A program made the translations under genes and the position numbers. Positions 1 through 5,752 of a DNA stretch of 5,959 nt are shown here, one piece after another. Source of the stretch: an uncultured Gammaproteobacteria bacterium (lineage in GTDB: Bacteria; Pseudomonadota; Gammaproteobacteria; SZUA-140). The stretch is from contig CALZIG010000115.1 of the NCBI GenBank assembly GCA_945787585.1, forward strand, positions 1 to 5,959, given 5' to 3'. How positions within the stretch are numbered: position 1 is the first letter of the stretch; each line of letters opens with the position of its first letter. Below the pieces are notes generated by a model. That model was not told the origin of the DNA and did not search any database. It was given only the letters and a program-made list of their open reading frames with translations.

Positions 1-582
1 TTAATCTGGGCGATTGGGCGAGAGAGCCGCGTCGATGGACTGAATCTTTCGGCGACAGGTTTGCAGGCCGATAGTCGTGGTTTTATTTCAGTGGATGAGT
101 TTCAGAACAGCGAGGTACCCGGTGTCTATGCGATTGGCGATGTCACAGATCAGGTGGCATTGACACCGGTGGCCATTGCCGCCGGGCGATGCCTTGCCGA
201 CCGCATCTTTGGGGGTAAACAAGGCAGGCGACTAGATTACACTAATATTCCATCGGTCGTCTTTAGCCATCCGCCGATCGGCACGATTGGCTTGAATGAA
301 GATGAAGCGCGCGAACGGTATGGCGATGACGTTAAAATATATCAGACACGATTTGTCCCAATGTATTACGCGCTGACATCACGCAAACTGCGCAGCACGA
401 TGAAGCTGATTACGGTCGGTGCAACAGAGAAAGTGGTGGGTTGCCATATTATCGGTGATGGGGCTGACGAGATGCTGCAAGGTTTTGCAGTGGCGATCAA
501 GATGGGTGCGACCAAAGCTGATTTTGATAATACGGTAGCGATTCATCCTACGAGCGCAGAAGAGCTGGTGACGATGCGTTAA
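1..582 (+). CDS. gor: Glutathione-disulfide reductase, C-terminal part (start outside window)
   Basis: This is the last 193 residues of glutathione reductase, the cytosolic FAD flavoenzyme that uses NADPH to reduce glutathione disulfide. The frame is open from base 1, so the N-terminal half (FAD-binding GxGxxG motif and redox-active CxxxxC) lies off the left edge. In fragment numbering, residues 3-8 (WAIGRE) end the NADPH domain, and VYAIGDVT at 42-49 followed by [10 protein letters not shown] at 54-63 is the second FAD-contact motif. The dimerisation domain starts near [18 protein letters not shown] (81-98). HPTSAEE at 182-188 carries the catalytic His that acts across the dimer interface, and the protein ends in the typical LVTMR. 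From memory the fragment aligns almost without gaps to the end of E. coli Gor (about 450 residues). Trypanothione and mycothione reductases are less likely given this C-terminus. A gene for a carbonic anhydrase-family protein follows after 25 bases, probably in the same operon. Confidence 0.95.
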   Translation, partial: LIWAIGRESRVDGLNLSATGLQADSRGFISVDEFQNSEVPGVYAIGDVTDQVALTPVAIAAGRCLADRIFGGKQGRRLDYTNIPSVVFSHPPIGTIGLNEDEARERYGDDVKIYQTRFVPMYYALTSRKLRSTMKLITVGATEKVVGCHIIGDGADEMLQGFAVAIKMGATKADFDNTVAIHPTSAEELVTMR

Positions 583-607
583 ATAAATCTATCTGAGGAA
601 AGCGATA

Positions 608-1141
608 ATGACGATCAGGAATTATTTAGATATCACCCCGGCGATTGCAGCCAATGCATTTATCGACGAAGCAGCGCTGGTGATTGGTGATGTGACGATC
701 GGTGAGGATGCCTCACTGTGGCCAATGGTGGTCGCACGCGGTGACGTTAACTCAATCACCATCGGTGCGCGCACCAATATACAGGATGGTTCGGTACTGC
801 ATGTGACCGCTGATAATGAATTTAACCCGGGTGGCAGTCCACTGGTCATCGGCGAAGATGTCACAGTGGGCCATGCCGCTATCCTGCACGCCTGCACCAT
901 TGGGAATTTTACCCTGATAGGAATGGGCGCTACAGTGCTGGACGGTGCGATTATAGAAGACCACGTGATGATCGGTGCCGGTAGTTTAGTCTCACCCGGT
1001 AAAACATTAGAAAGTGGCTATCTCTATGTGGGGAGTCCTGCGCGCCAGGTGCGGCCACTTAAAGAGAAAGAGTTGGCGTGGTTATCATATTCTTCAGGTC
1101 ACTATGTCGCGTTAAAAAATAATCATATGAAAAATGGCTGA
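608..1141 (+). CDS. Gamma-carbonic anhydrase family protein (YrdA/PaaY-like hexapeptide-repeat protein)
   Basis: A 177-residue left-handed beta-helix protein of the gamma-carbonic anhydrase family, normally a cytosolic trimer binding a metal between subunits. Hexapeptide repeats of the [IV]G..[AT] kind run from about residue 25 to 130. The full active-site set of the family is visible: R44 and D46 (in ARGDVN), Q59 and D60 (in NIQDGS), and the three metal ligands H65 (VLHV), H89 and H94 (VGHAAILHAC). The C-terminus has the usual GSPARQVRPL followed by a helix. Length fits the YrdA/PaaY/CaiE group, which lacks the long acidic loop of archaeal Cam. Many YrdA-type members show little or no measurable CO2 hydration, so retained residues do not prove activity. 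The ATG has a GAGGA ribosome-binding site 8 bases upstream (595-599). It sits 25 bases after gor and 24 bases before the M48 protease gene, so probably co-transcribed. Confidence 0.93.
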   Translation: MTIRNYLDITPAIAANAFIDEAALVIGDVTIGEDASLWPMVVARGDVNSITIGARTNIQDGSVLHVTADNEFNPGGSPLVIGEDVTVGHAAILHACTIGNFTLIGMGATVLDGAIIEDHVMIGAGSLVSPGKTLESGYLYVGSPARQVRPLKEKELAWLSYSSGHYVALKNNHMKNG

Positions 1142-1155
1142 ACACGGCTACTGAC

Positions 1156-1159
1156 GGAG
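1156..1159 (+). promoter_or_regulatory. Ribosome-binding site deciding the M48 protease start
   Basis: GGAG lies 6 bases before the ATG at 1166 and 9 before the next ATG at 1169, but only 3 before the in-frame TTG at 1163. This spacing excludes the TTG start and favours 1166 or 1169. Confidence 0.7.
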
Positions 1160-1165
1160 TTATTG

Positions 1166-1957
1166 ATGATGAAAAGTTTTTTAGTGATGATGATCGTAAC
1201 TGTGGTGTTGGTCGCCTGCTCTACATCTCCGACCGGGCGCAAGCAGTTGATGATCATGCCCGAGTCTCAGATGATCACGATGGGGGTACAATCATTTCAC
1301 AAACTGCTTGCGGATACCCCGCAAGTGAAAGATGCAAGTATCAACGAGTATGTGCAGTGTATCGGCAATGCCATCACCCAACTACCCGAGGTACAGGCGG
1401 TGAGTGGTGACTGGGAGATTGTGGTGTTTGATGATCCCTCCGCCAACGCCTTTGCACTGCCGGGCGGTAAGATCGGCGTCAATAAAGGACTGTTGACGGT
1501 TGCCGTGACGCCCGCACAGGTGGCGGCAGTGATGGGGCATGAGGTTGGTCATGTATTGGCAAGCCACGGCAATGAGCGTGTCTCGCAGTCGTTCGCGGCG
1601 AATCAGGGGCTGGCACTCCTTGATGCATGGCTCGGCAGGCAGGATAACCAGAACCAGGCGGCTATTATGTCTGCGCTAGGTGTCGGCACCCAGGTGGGGG
1701 TGCTACTGCCGTTTGGTCGTACACAGGAAAGTGAAGCCGACACCATCGGCAAGGAGCTGATGGCGCGCGCCGGTTTTGATCCTCGCGAAAGCATTACCTT
1801 GTGGCAAAATATGGCGCGTGGCAGCAACGGCGCCCCGCCGGAGTTTCTTTCAACGCACCCCTCAAGCGATACGCGTATCGAACGTTTAAATGAAAACATG
1901 GCGAGCGCGGTAGTGCTTTATCAGCAATCCGGCAAACGTCCGCAGTGCAAGCGATAA
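1166..1957 (+). CDS. M48 family metallopeptidase, OMA1-like lipoprotein
   Basis: A 263-residue zinc metalloprotease predicted to be anchored in the envelope as a lipoprotein. The N-terminus has a Lys, a hydrophobic stretch (about residues 4-15) and a lipobox LVAC with the lipidated Cys at 18, followed by Ser, which predicts sorting to the outer membrane. Residues 21-29 (TSPTGRKQL) are typical of the family. The catalytic domain shows SANAFALPGGKIGV at 92-105, the HEVGH zinc site at 125-129, the ESEAD motif at 188-192 supplying the third zinc ligand, and THP at 230-232, the conserved downstream His. It has no TPR domain, unlike BepA (YfgC), and resembles stand-alone M48 proteins related to mitochondrial OMA1 and, more distantly, LoiP and YcaL. 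The likely job is degradation of misfolded outer-membrane or periplasmic proteins; the substrate cannot be read from sequence. An adjacent in-frame ATG at 1169 is an equally possible start. Probably in one operon with the gamma-carbonic anhydrase gene. Confidence 0.93.
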   Translation: MMKSFLVMMIVTVVLVACSTSPTGRKQLMIMPESQMITMGVQSFHKLLADTPQVKDASINEYVQCIGNAITQLPEVQAVSGDWEIVVFDDPSANAFALPGGKIGVNKGLLTVAVTPAQVAAVMGHEVGHVLASHGNERVSQSFAANQGLALLDAWLGRQDNQNQAAIMSALGVGTQVGVLLPFGRTQESEADTIGKELMARAGFDPRESITLWQNMARGSNGAPPEFLSTHPSSDTRIERLNENMASAVVLYQQSGKRPQCKR

Positions 1958-1991
1958 TTAACGGTTGATATGAATAAAAATAGGTACTCAT

Positions 1992-2714
1992 GTGATTAAA
2001 CTTTATTCCTTTGGCCAAGCCTTTGGTGTGCCGGACCCAAGCCCTTTTGTGATGAAGGTCGATGCATGGCTGCGCATGTCAGAGATAGCGTTTGAACATG
2101 TGAGTGGCATTAGTGGCCTGCGCAAGGCGCCGAAAGGTAAACTGCCTTTTATTGATGATAATGGAACGGTGGTGGCCGATTCACACCTGATTATCGATCA
2201 TCTGCGCAAACAACACGGTTCGCGACTGGATGACGGGTGGAGTGGTGAGCAGCGTGCAATAGCAACACTGGTAGGCAAGTCACTCGATGAGCATCTCTAC
2301 TGGTGTTTGGTTTATTCTCGATGGGTGAAAGATGATACCTGGCCGCTGATAAAACAGAATTTTTTTGGCGGCCTGCCATTTCCACTGCGTCAGCTTGTCC
2401 CGATGGTGGCACGTAGCAAAGTGAAGCGAGCGTTACACCTGCAGGGTTTTGGACGTCATAGTGATGAAGAAGTGCTCGCGATGACTACTGAGATGTTTGC
2501 AGCGTTGTCTGAGTTGTTAGGCGACAACCATTATCTACAGGGCGAACGCCCATCGACACTCGATGCCACCGCCTTTGCTTTTTTGTGTGAGTTTATTCTT
2601 AGTGATATTCGCAATTCATTCAGCGCACAGGCGTGTAGCTTTGAAAATCTGGTGCGGTATTGCGAGCGTATTCGTGATGAGTATTATCCTGCGCACGCGT
2701 TTAACCGAGTATAA
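1992..2714 (+). CDS. Glutathione S-transferase family protein (Faxc/metaxin-like)
   Basis: A 240-residue cytosolic protein with the two-domain GST fold of the Faxc (failed axon connections)/metaxin branch, rather than a classical detoxifying GST. The thioredoxin-like N-terminal half has [18 protein letters not shown] at 2-19, KGKLPFIDD with the cis-Pro loop at 48-56, and [10 protein letters not shown] at 62-71, where D63 and S64 occupy the glutathione gamma-Glu contact site. The all-helical C-terminal half holds [12 protein letters not shown] at 184-195, with the Asp that caps the conserved GST helix. The residue after SPF, often Cys in relatives, is Val20, so no obvious catalytic thiol is present. 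The start is GTG at 1992; an AGG at 1982-1984 is a weak ribosome-binding site, and the overlapping ATG at 1990 is out of frame. It is 34 bases after the M48 gene, and its last 14 bases overlap the end of the convergent hisC. The natural substrate is unknown. Confidence 0.88.
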   Translation: MIKLYSFGQAFGVPDPSPFVMKVDAWLRMSEIAFEHVSGISGLRKAPKGKLPFIDDNGTVVADSHLIIDHLRKQHGSRLDDGWSGEQRAIATLVGKSLDEHLYWCLVYSRWVKDDTWPLIKQNFFGGLPFPLRQLVPMVARSKVKRALHLQGFGRHSDEEVLAMTTEMFAALSELLGDNHYLQGERPSTLDATAFAFLCEFILSDIRNSFSAQACSFENLVRYCERIRDEYYPAHAFNRV

Positions 2715-3762
2715 TTTTCTGTAGCGCAGTGACCAGCGCGGTGCATTCTGTATCGTTACCAATCGTAATCCGCAAGTACTGATCAATGCGGGGTTTGTTG
2801 AAATAGCGAATAATGATGTTTTTCTCGCGCAGTTGCGCGGCGAGTTGTGCAGCGTCGTGCTGCGGGTGGGTGACAAACAGAAAGTTCGCCTGCGATGGAA
2901 TGATGTTGAAGCCGAGTGCTTCGAGTTCGGTGGTGAGTTGATTGCGCGATGTGATAATGCGATTGCGAGTGTACTCAAGGTGTGTCCTGTCTTCGATCGC
3001 CGCACAGCCACCGCTGATGGCCAGGCTATCGAGCGGGTATGAATTGAAACTATCTTTTACGCGTATCAGCCCGGCAATTAATTCCGCGTTGCCCATCGCA
3101 AAGCCAACGCGAAGCCCTGCCAGTGAGCGAGACTTTGAGAGTGTCTGGATTACTAAAAGATTCGGATACTGATCGATTAATGTCACCGCCGATTCGCCCC
3201 CAAAGTCGATATAAGCCTCATCAATCACCACCACTGAGCCTGTATTTTTTTTGAGCAACGCTTCAATGGCATCAAGTCCAATCCCGTGACCCGTGGGGGC
3301 ATTGGGGTTGGGGAAGATAATGCCGCCGTTGGCATCGGTGTAGTCGTTAACGTCGATCTCAAGGTTATCATTGAGTGGAATCATCTTGGCAGTGATGCCA
3401 TAAAGCTTGCAGTAGACCGGGTAGAAACTGTAAGTGATATCCGGAAAAAGCAGCGGTTTCCCTTGCTGAAAAAGCGCCTGAAAGGTGTGTGCGAGCACTT
3501 CATCCGAACCGTTACCGACAAACACCTGCTCGGGTTTTAGCTGGTGGTAACGCGCAATCGTATCGACCAGCCGTTTTGACTGGGGGTCGGGATAGAGTCG
3601 CAGCGAATTACCGGTTTCGATCTCAATCGCAGTGATCACTCTGGGGGATGGCCCGTATGGGTTTTCGTTGGTGTTTAGCTTGATCAGATTATTGATCTTA
3701 GGCTGCTCACCCGGTACGTAAGGGGTCAACTGCTGAACAATGGGACTCCAGAATTTACTCAT
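2701..3762 (-). CDS. hisC: Histidinol-phosphate aminotransferase
   Basis: A 353-residue PLP-dependent class I/II aminotransferase that converts imidazole-acetol phosphate plus glutamate into L-histidinol phosphate in histidine biosynthesis. Visible landmarks, numbered from the chosen [15 protein letters not shown] at 29-40, LYPDPQS at 56-62, the cofactor-binding VGNGSDE at 82-88, NPNAPTG at 152-158, DEAYIDF at 181-187 (Asp bonding the PLP pyridine nitrogen), the Schiff-base lysine K210 in [15 protein letters not shown], and R331 in LRITIG, which binds the substrate carboxylate side. Length is normal. The frame extends six codons upstream to a TTG at 3780, but [20 protein letters not shown] is the family N-terminus, so ATG at 3762 is preferred even though only a distant GAAG precedes it. 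It stands alone rather than in a his operon and may be one of two HisC paralogues (a HisC2-type copy), which cannot be decided here. Its stop overlaps the convergent GST-like gene. Confidence 0.95.
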   Translation of the reverse strand: MSKFWSPIVQQLTPYVPGEQPKINNLIKLNTNENPYGPSPRVITAIEIETGNSLRLYPDPQSKRLVDTIARYHQLKPEQVFVGNGSDEVLAHTFQALFQQGKPLLFPDITYSFYPVYCKLYGITAKMIPLNDNLEIDVNDYTDANGGIIFPNPNAPTGHGIGLDAIEALLKKNTGSVVVIDEAYIDFGGESAVTLIDQYPNLLVIQTLSKSRSLAGLRVGFAMGNAELIAGLIRVKDSFNSYPLDSLAISGGCAAIEDRTHLEYTRNRIITSRNQLTTELEALGFNIIPSQANFLFVTHPQHDAAQLAAQLREKNIIIRYFNKPRIDQYLRITIGNDTECTALVTALQKIILG

Positions 3763-3859
3763 AGCGATGTTAGTCTTCAACTGTAAAGGGGTGATAAACT
3801 GACGTAAGTTTAGCAGATGTGAGAGCGACTGTTACTACAGATCAGCGGTGTCATATGGG

Positions 3860-3887
3860 AAAGTGGTGCGCCGAGGCACACCACTTT
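3860..3887. repeat. Inverted repeat between hisC and the Spy-like gene
   Basis: Arms AAAGTGGTG (3860-3868) and CACCACTTT (3879-3887) pair perfectly over 9 bases. Inside them, after one mismatch, GC/GC can add two pairs around a CGAG loop. Read on the - strand the hairpin is followed by TTTCCC, so it could be a back-up terminator for the Spy-like gene. It also lies about 100 bases upstream of the hisC start, so it would be in any hisC leader transcribed from further up. Function is not decided by sequence alone. Confidence 0.6.
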
Positions 3888-3890
3888 GCT

Positions 3891-3931
3891 GAAATTTAAA
3901 TGCTTCAACAGAGGGCTATTACTGTTGAAGC
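3891..3931 (-). terminator. Probable Rho-independent terminator of the Spy-like gene
   Basis: GCTTCAACAG (3902-3911) and CTGTTGAAGC (3922-3931) form a perfect 10-base inverted repeat with a 10-base loop. On the - strand the hairpin starts 34 bases after the stop codon of the Spy-like gene and is followed by the T-rich tail ATTTAAATTTC (3901 down to 3891). The tail is interrupted by A residues, so efficiency may be moderate. On the + strand no T-run follows. Confidence 0.55.
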
Positions 3932-3934
3932 CGA

Positions 3935-3948
3935 TGCCCATTGGGGCA
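3935..3948. repeat. Short inverted repeat
   Basis: TGCCC (3935-3939) and GGGCA (3944-3948) can pair around a four-base ATTG loop. It is the third hairpin in a row after 3860-3887 and 3902-3931. Five pairs alone could arise by chance; it is listed because of its position just downstream of the Spy-like stop codon. Confidence 0.3.
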
Positions 3949-3964
3949 GTGCCAGAAACGTGGT

Positions 3965-4486
3965 CTATTTAGCCCCTGCGCGGTCGAGTATCGACATATC
4001 ATATGAGATACGTTGCTGCGCGGTGAGGGCGTCGCGCATCTCGGTGAGGTGATCGTAGCGATGCTTCATAATCTCGGCTTTAATCGCCATCAGTTTATCA
4101 ATCTTCGCATCGATCGCTTTTTTATCGGCATGGTCTCTGGCCGTCATCACATTGAGCTCTTTCTGCAGCACCGCCGCTTTAGCTTTTAGCACGACATGCA
4201 GACTGCAGAGTTTGAGGTGCATTCTGTCGATGGCAACACGCTGTTCATCATCAAGGGTGCTGGCCCAGTGGGGCGACATGTTGTGGCCTTTATGTTTTTT
4301 ATGCCCACCTTTTTTCTTAGCTGAATCGTGATGCCCTTTCGCCATTTTGCCAGGTTGGGCTTTAGGGGCCTCTTTAGCGTGGTGGTCACCGCCCATCTCG
4401 TGGTGTCTGTCTTCAGCAGCAAAGGCAGGGTTGGCAACTAAAAAGATTGAGGTAACGATTAATGAGCCGAGTAGTCTGGAATTCAT
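3965..4486 (-). CDS. His-rich periplasmic Spy/CpxP-like (metal-resistance type) protein
   Basis: A 173-residue exported protein. The signal peptide has Arg4, a hydrophobic core at about 5-18 and a cleavage site AFA|AE after residue 23. The first 50 or so mature residues are disordered-looking and rich in Lys and His: ten histidines between 28 and 73, including the pairs 28/29, 35/36 and 52/53, which suggests metal binding. The remainder (about 78-168) is charged and helical, with LDDEQR at 78-83 and LTAQQR at 154-159, the paired LTxxQ-like motifs of the Spy/CpxP/ZraP group of envelope chaperones and metal sensors; a single Cys sits at 94. The role is inferred as periplasmic chaperone or metal buffer. 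An excellent ribosome-binding site (AGGAG, 4494-4498, 7 bases from the ATG) fixes the start. It is divergent from the YbcJ-like gene. No adjacent two-component system of the Cpx or Zra kind is in the window. Confidence 0.82.
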   Translation of the reverse strand: MNSRLLGSLIVTSIFLVANPAFAAEDRHHEMGGDHHAKEAPKAQPGKMAKGHHDSAKKKGGHKKHKGHNMSPHWASTLDDEQRVAIDRMHLKLCSLHVVLKAKAAVLQKELNVMTARDHADKKAIDAKIDKLMAIKAEIMKHRYDHLTEMRDALTAQQRISYDMSILDRAGAK

Positions 4487-4511
4487 AAGGTCTCTCCTTT
4501 GGTATAGTGAA

Positions 4512-4539
4512 TTGGACGATAGCCTATATGTAGTAGAAT
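4512..4539 (+). promoter_or_regulatory. Possible sigma-70 promoter for the YbcJ-like gene
   Basis: TTGGAC (4512-4517) and TAGAAT (4534-4539) are separated by 16 bases, and transcription would start about 45 bases before the ATG at 4593. The -10 box matches 5 of 6 consensus bases but the -35 box only 3 of 6. The 106-base gap between the two divergent genes must hold promoters for both directions; I could not pick a convincing one for the Spy-like gene and saw no clear tandem GTAAA (CpxR-type) box. Confidence 0.3.
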
Positions 4540-4592
4540 TTATACAATACAGATCATAGAAATCAATTAATAATATAAGGTGTAGACGCTCT

Positions 4593-4802
4593 ATGGAAAA
4601 GTTTGATCTCGAAGGGCGTGAGTATGTGGCGCTGTGTGACCTGCTGAAGCTTGCCGGCCTGAGTCACAGCGGTGGCATGGCCAAGACCTTGATTGCTGAC
4701 GGAAATGTCACCGTTGATGGCGAAGTGGAGTTGCGCAAGCGCTGTAAAATCCGCGCTGGACAAATTGTGGAATTTGCAGGACAGTCACTTGTGGTAGAGT
4801 AA
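4593..4802 (+). CDS. YbcJ-like S4-domain RNA-binding protein
   Basis: A 69-residue protein that is essentially one S4 domain, the small RNA-binding fold shared with ribosomal protein S4 and pseudouridine synthases. It closely resembles E. coli YbcJ in length and layout: a helical LCDLLKLAGLSHSGGMAK at 14-31, the turn ADGNVTVDGEVELRKR at 35-50 and CKIRAGQIVEFAG at 51-63. The basic patch R48, K49, R50, K52 and R54 is the expected RNA contact. Probably a cytosolic RNA- or ribosome-associated protein; the target is unknown. The ATG has only a distant AAGG (4577-4580, 12 bases away), so translation may be modest. It is divergent from the Spy-like gene and 56 bases before the DUF4399 gene, which could be co-transcribed because no terminator hairpin is seen between them. 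Confidence 0.88.
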   Translation: MEKFDLEGREYVALCDLLKLAGLSHSGGMAKTLIADGNVTVDGEVELRKRCKIRAGQIVEFAGQSLVVE

Positions 4803-4832
4803 GCGGCAATCCAAAGCACAGATTAGCAGTTA

Positions 4833-4875
4833 ATTTTTTAAGATAGGGAGAGTAAGTGATGAGATTTTTTAAGAT
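4833..4875 (+). repeat. 12-base perfect direct repeat flanking a translation start
   Basis: ATTTTTTAAGAT occurs at 4833-4844 and again at 4864-4875, 31 bases apart start to start. The ribosome-binding site (4847-4850) and start codon (4859) of the DUF4399 gene lie between the copies; the second copy encodes residues 2-6 (RFFKI). Both copies are read directly from the sequence; function is unknown. Confidence 0.6.
4847..4850 (+). promoter_or_regulatory. Ribosome-binding site deciding the DUF4399 start
   Basis: GGAG, within AGGGAGAG, lies 8 bases before the ATG at 4859. An in-frame GTG at 4856 would be only 5 bases away and adds one residue to the signal peptide, so the ATG is preferred. Confidence 0.7.
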
Positions 4876-5281
4876 CGCGGTGATCTGTTTTTCAGGGTTG
4901 ATAGCGTTTAATGTGCTCGCGTCCGAGGGCGGCACACCCTCTGCAAAAGGGGCTGCGGTCTATATCGTGTCACCGGCGAATGGTGAAACGGTGGCATCAC
5001 CAGTAAAAGTTGTGTTTGGCCTGAGTGGCATGGGTGTCGCACCCGCCGGCACTGACAAGGAGAGCACCGGCCATCATCACCTGCTGGTCGATGGTAAAAA
5101 ACTGCCTGCGTTGGATCAACGCATGGGTCAAGAGGTGAAGCATTTCGGCGGCGGTCAAACCGAGACAATGCTTGAGCTAACCCCCGGCAAACACACACTG
5201 CAACTGATTCTCGGTGACAAGGGGCATGTGCCGCATCAGCCAGCATTGGTCTCCGAAACGATCACAATTATAGTAAAATAA
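4859..5281 (+). CDS. Secreted DUF4399 domain protein
   Basis: A 140-residue exported protein of the DUF4399 family, whose function is not known to me. The signal peptide has Arg2 and Lys5, a hydrophobic core to about 19 and a likely cleavage VLA|SE after residue 21. The mature part is one beta-rich, Ig-like domain with the family's blocks: VYIVSPANGETVASPVKV at 34-51, FGLSGMGVAPAGTDKESTGH at 53-72, the triple-His GHHHLLVD at 71-78, KHFGGGQTE at 94-102, and PGKHTLQLILGDKGHVPH at 109-126. The clustered conserved His residues (72-74, 95, 112, 123, 126) could bind a metal, which is inference. No lipobox or second membrane segment is present, so it should be soluble in the periplasm or secreted. 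It follows the YbcJ-like gene by 56 bases and is ended by a strong terminator. Confidence 0.87.
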   Translation: MRFFKIAVICFSGLIAFNVLASEGGTPSAKGAAVYIVSPANGETVASPVKVVFGLSGMGVAPAGTDKESTGHHHLLVDGKKLPALDQRMGQEVKHFGGGQTETMLELTPGKHTLQLILGDKGHVPHQPALVSETITIIVK

Positions 5282-5298
5282 TCTTTAACCGTTTCGAT

Positions 5299-5331
5299 GG
5301 CCGGGCAGCCAGCAGGTTGTCCGGCCTTTTT
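5299..5331 (+). terminator. Strong Rho-independent terminator after the DUF4399 gene
   Basis: A 12-pair stem, 5299-5310 with 5315-5326, closes an AGCA tetraloop; the six outer pairs are all G-C (GGCCGG with CCGGCC) and two inner pairs are G-T. TTTTT (5327-5331) follows directly, then ATTGTT. It starts 17 bases after the DUF4399 stop codon. It rules out the in-frame start at 5297 for the following gene, because that would place the hairpin inside coding sequence. Confidence 0.92.
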
Positions 5332-5337
5332 ATTGTT

Positions 5338-5342
5338 GAGAG
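5338..5342 (+). promoter_or_regulatory. Ribosome-binding site deciding the DUF2288 start
   Basis: GAGAG lies 8 bases before the ATG at 5351. It supports this start over upstream in-frame codons that fall inside the terminator. Confidence 0.55.
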
Positions 5343-5350
5343 TAGCGTTT

Positions 5351-5674
5351 ATGAGTGAAGAGATTGAAACATTACGTGCCAAGCTGATCAGTGAAACCGG
5401 CAAGCTGGAGTGGCAGGAGCTGGAGCGTCACTTTGCGCGCGGCGCAGTAGTGGCGGTTAATCCCGGCATCGATCTAATCGATGTGGCCATCTGTATTGCG
5501 AATGATGATAAGGCGATGATGGCGCAGTGGGTCGAAGCTGGCACCGTGCGCCGCGCCGAGAGCGCCGATGCCGAGGCGTGGGTCAAAACCCAGCCGCTCT
5601 TCTGGGCGGTAGTGATCGCGCCGTGGGTGGTGATTCAGGAGATTGATGAGGCTGTTGAACGGCCTTTACATTAA
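5351..5674 (+). CDS. DUF2288 family protein
   Basis: A 107-residue cytosolic protein of the DUF2288 family; I know of no assigned function. It has no signal peptide. Family blocks are an N-terminal helix with WQELERHFARGAVVAV at 21-36, IDLIDVAICIANDDKAMMAQW at 40-60 (helical, acidic NDD), and an aromatic C-terminal helix with FWAVVIAPWVVIQ at 84-96. The hydrophobic last block could be a packing helix rather than a membrane span, since it holds only about 13 apolar residues. Length is normal for the family. The start at ATG 5351 is chosen from the ribosome-binding site and the N-terminus MSEEIE. A terminator ends 20 bases upstream, leaving no room for a complete promoter between them, so expression depends on read-through or on a promoter overlapping the end of the DUF4399 gene. 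Confidence 0.85.
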   Translation: MSEEIETLRAKLISETGKLEWQELERHFARGAVVAVNPGIDLIDVAICIANDDKAMMAQWVEAGTVRRAESADAEAWVKTQPLFWAVVIAPWVVIQEIDEAVERPLH

Positions 5675-5681
5675 AGCGTGT

Positions 5682-5708
5682 AATATCAAATCGGATATTG
5701 TGATATCC
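5682..5708. repeat. Two overlapping, mutually exclusive small hairpins
   Basis: AATATC (5682-5687) can pair with GATATT (5694-5699), while GGATAT (5693-5698) can pair with ATATCC (5703-5708) around a TGTG loop. The shared middle segment means only one can form at a time. They lie in the 78-base gap between the convergent DUF2288 and srkA genes. The arms are short and AT-rich, so chance is possible. Confidence 0.4.
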
Positions 5709-5711
5709 ACG

Positions 5712-5745
5712 TTTCTGTAACATTTCAATAAACAGAAATATTTTT
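5712..5745 (+). terminator. Weak terminator-like hairpin after the DUF2288 gene
   Basis: TTTCTGT (5712-5718) pairs with ACAGAAA (5732-5738) around a 13-base loop, followed after TA by TTTTT (5741-5745). The stem is short and A/T-rich, so termination would be weak; its place 38 bases after the DUF2288 stop fits the role. No comparable T-run is seen for the opposite strand. Confidence 0.4.
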
Positions 5746-5752
5746 GGCGTTA

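Noticed and set aside
1970..1999. A nine-codon open frame starting ATG AAT AAA and overlapping the GTG start of the GST-like gene, considered as a coupling leader peptide.
   Set aside because: No ribosome-binding site precedes it and such short frames arise easily in AT-rich gaps.
2616..3011. A 131-codon open frame on the - strand inside hisC and the end of the GST-like gene.
   Set aside because: It is a shadow frame of two well-supported genes, with low-complexity Ser/Thr/Arg composition and no family resemblance.
3829..3840. CTGT-TACT-ACAG, considered as a LexA (SOS) box upstream of hisC.
   Set aside because: The gammaproteobacterial LexA box has eight bases between CTGT and ACAG; here there are four.
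3810..3941. A 43-codon open frame on the - strand between the Spy-like gene and hisC, considered as a his leader peptide.
   Set aside because: It has no ribosome-binding site, spans two hairpins, and contains only three scattered His codons rather than a run, so it does not look like a his attenuator peptide.
4908..5246. A 112-codon - strand open frame opposite the DUF4399 gene.
   Set aside because: It is antisense to a clear exported family protein, and its composition rich in Arg, Cys and His is typical of a shadow frame.
5297..5350. N-terminal extension of the DUF2288 frame (beginning MAGQPAG).
   Set aside because: It translates the terminator hairpin and its T-run; the ATG at 5351 has a ribosome-binding site and gives the family N-terminus.
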